Shown: positions 9,313-13,003 of the stretch, one piece after another
Numbering within the stretch: position 1 is the stretch's first letter
Layout of the letters: each line of letters opens with the position of its first letter
Assembly: GCA_035591015.1 (NCBI GenBank)
Contig: JAXIUW010163336.1
Location: 1-13,003 of the forward strand
DNA from: Cephalothrix simula
Lineage: Eukaryota > Nemertea > Palaeonemertea > Archinemertea > Cephalotrichidae
Direction: 5' to 3'
DNA: 13,003 bases
Position numbers and translations under genes: made by a program
The notes under the pieces: model-generated
What the model saw: only the letters and a program-made list of their open reading frames with translations
What the model was told of the DNA's origin: nothing
Database searches by the model: none

Positions 9313-9334
9313 TGGTTAATAAAATTAGTTATTT
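9313..9334. repeat. Solo terminus of the 9103-9240 MITE
   Basis: TGGTTAATAAAATTAGTTATTT matches the reverse complement of the right MITE terminus (9218-9239) at 20 of 22 positions, with C replaced by TT. It has the orientation of a left end. The element interior does not continue after it, so this looks like a fragment of a second insertion. Confidence 0.5.
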
Positions 9335-9549
9335 AACGGTTACTTGGGACGAAGGAACAAAACAGAACCGTGCCAATGAGAATTCATGATGGGAATTAAA
9401 GCCCTTACCATTTTCTTAGAATGATTCTTGTGAAAAAATTCGAATTCTTTACCCTATCTTCTTTCTTTCATTGCCCGATCTCATGTTCGCAAACCAATAC
9501 TTCATAAAAGATCACTGAAGTATAATTATCTGACATAATCATAGTTTAG

Positions 9550-9982
9550 CCTTCGACCGCGAGATATCCGGGAGAAAAGCAAAATCAATCATTTATTGAA
9601 AATTTGTCGTTCGTTGAGCGCAACTATGTTGTCTATCATCAAATGCCTCTGGGAGTCAAAACATCTTTGGGGTGTTGAGATTTCATTTTACCGAGCTAGT
9701 AATCACAATTTAATTAAGGGTATATTTATCAATAAAAATGAATTTTATCTTGGTCATGACGGTTTTGACATCTCCATTTCTGAAATTGATGTTTTAAGGT
9801 AGCAGAAAATGAAGTAAGATGTGCTGCTTCTTCTGGAAAATGTTTGGTGGTATAATCTTCCTGATATATATACATTGTTTTGCAGTGCTTGCATTCCATT
9901 GCTTCCCTCGAATAGATTCGAGGAAGCTTTCCCTCCACCTGGAAATGGGGAAGTGAATGGAACGCTCACCCTTGTCTTCTAA
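9550..9982 (+). CDS. Candidate two-exon coding segment (unrecognised protein)
   Basis: A frame is open from 9545, after an in-frame TAG at 9542, to 9798. There it meets a good donor, AAG/GTAGCA. An 87-bp stretch (9799-9885) ends in TTGTTTTGCAG. Splicing AG to T restores a codon and continues in frame for 31 codons (9887-9979) to TAA at 9980-9982. The 5' boundary could be an acceptor TTTAG/CC at 9549, or translation could begin at ATG 9626, giving 89 residues. The second exon encodes a mixed, non-repetitive sequence with acidic and Pro/Gly residues (NRFEEAFPPPGNGEVNGT). No domain is recognised. The matching phase, donor and acceptor are real in the sequence; that it is a gene is inferred. Minus-strand frames are also open here, which lowers certainty. 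Confidence 0.33.
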
Positions 9983-10063
9983 TAGACTGGAAATCCATCC
10001 TTATTTCGTCGGACTAGTAATTTCTCAATCTGGTTGCAGAAATTCGGGTGGGTTTCCAGTCTA
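9983..10063. mobile_element. 81-bp TA-flanked inverted-repeat element
   Basis: TAGACTGGAAATCCATCC (9983-10000) and the reverse complement of 10046-10063 match at 16 of 18 positions, with 45 bp between. Both ends carry TA outermost, as expected for a Tc1/mariner-type TA target duplication around a very short MITE. It could equally be a plain hairpin. It begins directly after the TAA of the candidate coding segment at 9550-9982, so it would lie in that gene's 3' untranslated region. Confidence 0.45.
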
Positions 10064-10265
10064 GGATAACTTAGCTAAAATGCGTAACTCGTCGGGGAGG
10101 TATAAAACACAATCCGCCAGATAACGGTATTTTTCTACTTTTTAAATTTCTTATAAATGGTACAAAAGAACAAAATTTTGAAAGTTATCAAAGCCAGAAA
10201 CAAAATGATGCATAACATGATATAAAAGAAGCCATCATAGCCCAGTGAAAAGTTGAAGCGTCATA

Positions 10266-10277
10266 GCCGCCATCTTG
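10266..10277 (-). promoter_or_regulatory. YY1-type motif
   Basis: GCCGCCATCTTG is the reverse complement of CAAGATGGCGGC, which fits the consensus of the zinc-finger factor YY1. In animals this site often lies just downstream of a transcription start in the CAAGATGGCGGC direction. Here that would imply minus-strand transcription, but the ATG in the motif opens only a 12-codon frame with no donor before its stop. The surrounding 10.24-10.55 kb has more CpG than its neighbours. A promoter role is only suggested. Confidence 0.25.
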
Positions 10278-10311
10278 TTTTCCTATCTCCCTCTACCTTA
10301 TCCTGAAGTAG

Positions 10312-10413
10312 GACGAGGATGAAGTTGGAGTCTCTGCGACGTATTTCCGGTGTTAGGATGAGCAATGGAATGATATTTCTGGACCTCTCGAGAGAGGAAA
10401 TGGAACGCTACCA
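10312..10413 (+). CDS. Candidate internal exon (unrecognised)
   Basis: A long pyrimidine-rich tract (about 10277-10303) leads to AG pairs at 10307-10308 and 10310-10311. The frame is then open to CCA/GTAATA, a plausible donor at 10414. The exon would be 102 bp, a multiple of three, with one base before the first full codon and two left at the end. It encodes MSNGMIFLDLSREEMERY near its end, a balanced sequence with a predicted acidic helix. The in-frame stop upstream (TGA 10304) and TAA at 10415 fall just outside the proposed splice sites. An alternative is a first exon starting at ATG 10319. Its phase does not join directly to the segment ending at 9982. No family is recognised. Confidence 0.25.
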
Positions 10414-10802
10414 GTAATACAGTGCTTCGTAATTTTACATGAAAATTCCTGTCATCGGAGGCTCGGAGCTGCGAGGAATTTCCTGTAAAATCAGGGGAGA
10501 ATCGTGGAAAAAATTGACATACACATATGGGGTGGGGAGGTTTTTGGCTCAAATTAAGATTCTCTCAAATTTCACCCAGCCCAGCATTTTAATTCGTTTT
10601 TTGTTAAATCTAAGCATTATATTGCACATTACCGTTGAATTTATGCATTTATAACCCATTTTGAAGTGTCTAAGATTGTATGATTTAAAAAAAATGTTCT
10701 CACTTTGAAAAAATTTAATTTTCAGTTGGAAAAAACTTAAAACTTTTGGGGGTAGGGTGCTCAAAGACAGGAAAAAATTTAGGTAAAATCTATATTTTCC
10801 AG

Positions 10803-10931
10803 GGGGTGTGTAGAGGGTGGATGGTTCCCACACCGGATTTGTCCCACCTAATTGGAACACTAGATCGTCTGTGGGTACTCATACTAGAACATAATTTGGA
10901 ACATAGCGCACGAGCAGATCACATCTTTTAG
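10803..10931 (+). CDS. Candidate terminal exon (unrecognised)
   Basis: TATATTTTCCAG at 10791-10802 is a strong-looking acceptor. The frame beginning at GGG 10803 stays open for 42 codons to TAG at 10929. The encoded sequence has a Leu/His-rich helical stretch (DLSHLIGTLDRLWVLILEHN). Two points count against it: part of it (10887-10910) matches a dispersed repeat also found at 2379-2407, and AATTGGAACA occurs twice inside it. It may therefore be repeat DNA rather than coding. Confidence 0.17.
   Translation, partial: GVCRGWMVPTPDLSHLIGTLDRLWVLILEHNLEHSARADHIF
10887..10916 (+). repeat. Short dispersed repeat, second copy
   Basis: GAACATAATTTGGAACAT is the counterpart of 2379-2396. A weaker relative, AATTGGAACACTA, lies just upstream at about 10850. 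This overlaps the candidate exon at 10803-10931. Confidence 0.4.
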
Positions 10932-10954
10932 AACACTTGCTGAATGCCGAGCTT

Positions 10955-11023
10955 CATAAAACATCTCTATAAGAGTACCTGATGTTTCTCCACGCTCAGG
11001 AGGTGTTCAAGAGATGTTTTATG
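10955..11023. repeat. 69-bp foldback, copy B
   Basis: CATAAAACATCTCT (10955-10968) is perfectly complementary to AGAGATGTTTTATG (11010-11023). Pairing can continue inward through a small internal loop to CCTGA against TCAGG, giving about 22 of 28 paired positions around a 13-base loop. The size is in the range of animal microRNA precursors, but a short MITE is at least as likely because a diverged relative lies at 2245-2311. Confidence 0.55.
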
Positions 11024-11057
11024 ATGAGTGAACTGCAATGTTCCAAATATCTTTCAG

Positions 11058-11222
11058 TTGTGTTCTAGTGATTTTCAAATTGATATCCCAAGTGGGATCT
11101 TTTTGTGTTCCGATCGGTTCCCATTTTATGCAGTGTTGTCCTTCATAATGTCGGATTTTGATGTCAAAGGCTTTGAAAAGAATTTTAATATTCTTATGTT
11201 ATTACGAACGGTGGAAATTTGA
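11058..11222 (+). CDS. Candidate terminal exon or chance open frame
   Basis: CCAAATATCTTTCAG at 11043-11057 resembles an acceptor. From TTG 11058 the frame is open for 54 codons to TGA at 11220. The sequence is rich in Phe, Ile and Ser (FQIDIPSGIFLCSDRFPFYA) and suggests a beta-rich or partly hydrophobic segment. The acceptor is phase 0, like that at 10803, so the two could be alternative last exons of one transcript. No family is recognised and no upstream exon can be joined with confidence. Confidence 0.15.
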   Translation: MCSSDFQIDIPSGIFLCSDRFPFYAVLSFIMSDFDVKGFEKNFNILMLLRTVEI

Positions 11223-11296
11223 AACTAGGGATAAATTTTTAGTATCCCCCATTGGTAATAGATACTGCAATATTAGATGCAAAATTATCCAATATT

Positions 11297-11359
11297 CAAG
11301 TGATTTCTTATTGATTCACTTGTGACTTGAAAATCATTTATCCTGACTTGCGAATCATT
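11297..11359 (+). repeat. Hairpin followed by a 15-bp direct repeat
   Basis: CAAGTGA (11297-11303) pairs with TCACTTG (11316-11322). Directly after, GACTTGAAAATCATT (11324-11338) and GACTTGCGAATCATT (11345-11359) repeat with 13 of 15 bases identical and a 21-base period. Confidence 0.5.
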
Positions 11360-12324
11360 GAGGCGATCTTGACCCTCAGACAAAGTGGTCAACGGCTTGT
11401 CAAAACTGTCGTTCTGGAATTGCTCTGTTCTCCATCACCCGGTTAATGAGGTTCAATGGATGCTATTTCTGCCGTGAGCAGCTATTTAAAGCATCCCCGA
11501 CCAAAATGAGCAAATGAAGCAATGGCGCAAATACTTCAAATTTACATATTTTAGACTTTTCAGTGCTCATTACTGTAGAGTGTATCTGATCCGGTGCAGT
11601 TGCTGATGTTTTAGAATTTATTTAAGTCCACTATCAGCTGAATTACTGTGTTGTTTGCTACACAGCTCAGGTGCATGTATTAGAAAATGTCATATTCTTC
11701 ATTTTCTTCAACACAAGGTGCTATCTGATTGCTTAGATCAATATAGAGGTATTTGAATGGAAGATTACTTCTTTAATTGGTAATTCGCTCTTCAAATAGA
11801 ATTTAGAGTGGTATTAGTGAATTTATTTTCCGGATCGAAAAGGGTTTTAAGAATCTATACTAGTCTTGATCAGAAGTAGTTCCTTAATTTGAGGAGAGAT
11901 CAGATGTTTCTCCCGGAACTCAGTAATTCGTGATTCACTCAAAATATTGGCGGATCACTAAGGATAACGACCGGACTACTTTCAGTTAAAGAGCCTGAAT
12001 TTACTGAAGATGATTGACGCGCCTTGTTGGGGACATTCAGTCGATCATGTGACCATATGCTTGAATTGAACTTATCATTTTGTCTTGTTTGTACTGTGGC
12101 ACTGGCCAAAATGAGTTATTAGGATGAAGTCAGATTTCAAACATACAAGAAAGATTAAGTTAATCGCGTTTACTGAAAAGAGATATATCAAGTGACTTTT
12201 TGAATTACAAGGATTGAATCTGACCTTCAGGCTCTGAAATTATGAATGGGTGTTAATCCTTCTTAGTTTTTGGCATGAGAATATTGTAATAGAATTTCTT
12301 TTGACATTTTCTATTATTATATGT

Positions 12325-12342
12325 CTTTGAAAGTTTTCAAAG
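12325..12342. repeat. 18-bp palindrome
   Basis: CTTTGAAA and TTTCAAAG flank a GT centre, giving a perfect eight-base-arm inverted repeat. It lies in A/T-rich DNA and has no assigned role. Confidence 0.55.
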
Positions 12343-12850
12343 TTTCTTTTTTACAATCTCAATTTTGATCCTACCTGCACATGCATTTCACCAATAATAC
12401 TTCTGCTCTCAGTTCGCAGATTCAATTACTTTCTTAACATACTCAAAGCTCTGATGCTCAGGATAATCTTCCCTTGCTTTAACATTTGAAGTTTGGTGTT
12501 TTAGTAAAACTTTCACGACTTCGAAAATAACCTTGAAGATTAAAGTTATCCGGCTGTAGTTTGATGGCACAATTTACCGAAAACCGGAAAATCCTGCTGC
12601 CTCACTTAGAATATCTGGATTTAAAATCCCATCGTAGAATAAACTATGAAATAAGGATTTGGAAGGTCGTTAGCCTAATCATGTGTTCGTGAATGGCATT
12701 TTGTACACTCTGAGATACTTTTTTTATGACAGCAATACCTTTCTCCAAATGACAGTAGTGACCAATTTTAATAGATATTACTGCATTAAAATTACATTAC
12801 ACTGCCAATGGAAAATGGTAAACGTGTTTCTATTTTTTGAACTGTTAGCT

Positions 12851-12873
12851 GACGTGTAGCGACGTGTAGCGAC
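12851..12873 (+). repeat. 10-bp tandem repeat
   Basis: GACGTGTAGC occurs twice in direct succession (12851-12860 and 12861-12870), followed by a partial third GAC. This is a recent-looking microduplication. Confidence 0.85.
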
Positions 12874-13003
12874 TCATACTTGAAGTTTTTTAAATATTTC
12901 AAAATGTGCAAAAATATGTACATTAATAAAATTAAAAATTCTGAAATATTATACATACATGAAATGATGGAGAAAGTGTTAAGTAAAAATGAAAATAGAA
13001 GGA

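Larger units (their letters stand above)
11223..13003. other. AT-rich stretch with small repeats only
   Basis: No gene is supported. There are several small inverted words, for example GGGATA (11228) with TATCCC (11243), and TTTTAAT (12766) with ATTAAAA (12785). All are at or near chance level in this composition except those listed separately. Confidence 0.5.

Noticed and set aside
9729-9969. Two overlapping minus-strand frames, one containing a CKHC zinc-finger-like pair
   Set aside because: There is no second metal-binding pair at a normal spacing, the two frames overlap each other, and the opposite strand offers a phase-matched splice.
9956-10409. AATGGAACGCT shared by two candidate exons
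   Set aside because: It is read in different frames and many shared 11-mers are expected by chance in 13 kb.
10298-10552. Minus-strand 84-codon open frame
   Set aside because: It overlaps the plus-strand candidate exon at 10312-10413, which has better splice signals and a more balanced composition. It is probably a shadow in a CpG-richer pocket.
10549-10860. Minus-strand 103-codon open frame, the longest in the window
   Set aside because: Composition is dominated by Phe, Leu, Lys and Asn as expected from AT-rich DNA. There is no domain, and it overlaps a repeat-like region.
1-13003. Bacterial or phage content, CRISPR array, operons or integrated virus
   Set aside because: There are no long frames, no ribosome-binding sites, no regular repeat-spacer pattern and no recognisable viral or polymerase motifs.

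Overview
The window looks like nuclear DNA from an animal, most likely an AT-rich marine invertebrate (possibly lophotrochozoan). This is inferred from texture only: strong AT bias, very short open frames, no operon structure or ribosome-binding sites, many degenerate foldback elements, and plausible spliceosomal splice sites. I recognise no complete gene of known family, no rRNA, no convincing tRNA, no CRISPR array and no recognisable viral or transposase protein. Nearly all open frames here are 60-100 codons, the size expected by chance, and most are not annotated as genes.

Layout. Bases 50-215 hold a GC-rich patch that reads like part of a dispersed repeat. Bases 772-1344 are the clearest structure: a roughly 573-bp non-autonomous element with about 26-bp terminal inverted repeats, a G-quadruplex-type run just inside the left end, and a core of nine 52-bp tandem units that switch sequence type halfway along. 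Bases 1859-2070 form a second inverted-repeat element. A 67-bp foldback at 2245-2311 has a diverged relative at 10955-11023. Bases 2408-9102 are mostly featureless AT-rich DNA with a diverged tandem duplication (5164-5320), small repeats and short perfect palindromes. Bases 9103-9240 are a nearly complete palindromic MITE, with a solo copy of its terminus at 9313-9334.

The most gene-like part is 9.55-11.2 kb on the plus strand. An open frame ends at a good donor (AAG/GTAGCA). An 87-bp gap ends in TTTTGCAG, and the frame resumes in phase for 31 more codons to a stop. Three further splice-bounded open frames follow at 10312, 10803 and 11058. They may be exons of one or more unrecognised genes, or coincidence; their phases do not all join. 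A compact TA-flanked inverted-repeat element (9983-10063) sits directly against the first stop codon. The last 1.8 kb (11223-13003) holds only small repeats.

No genes can be shown to work together here. The main biology visible is an accumulation of small foldback and tandem-repeat elements around a possible short multi-exon gene.
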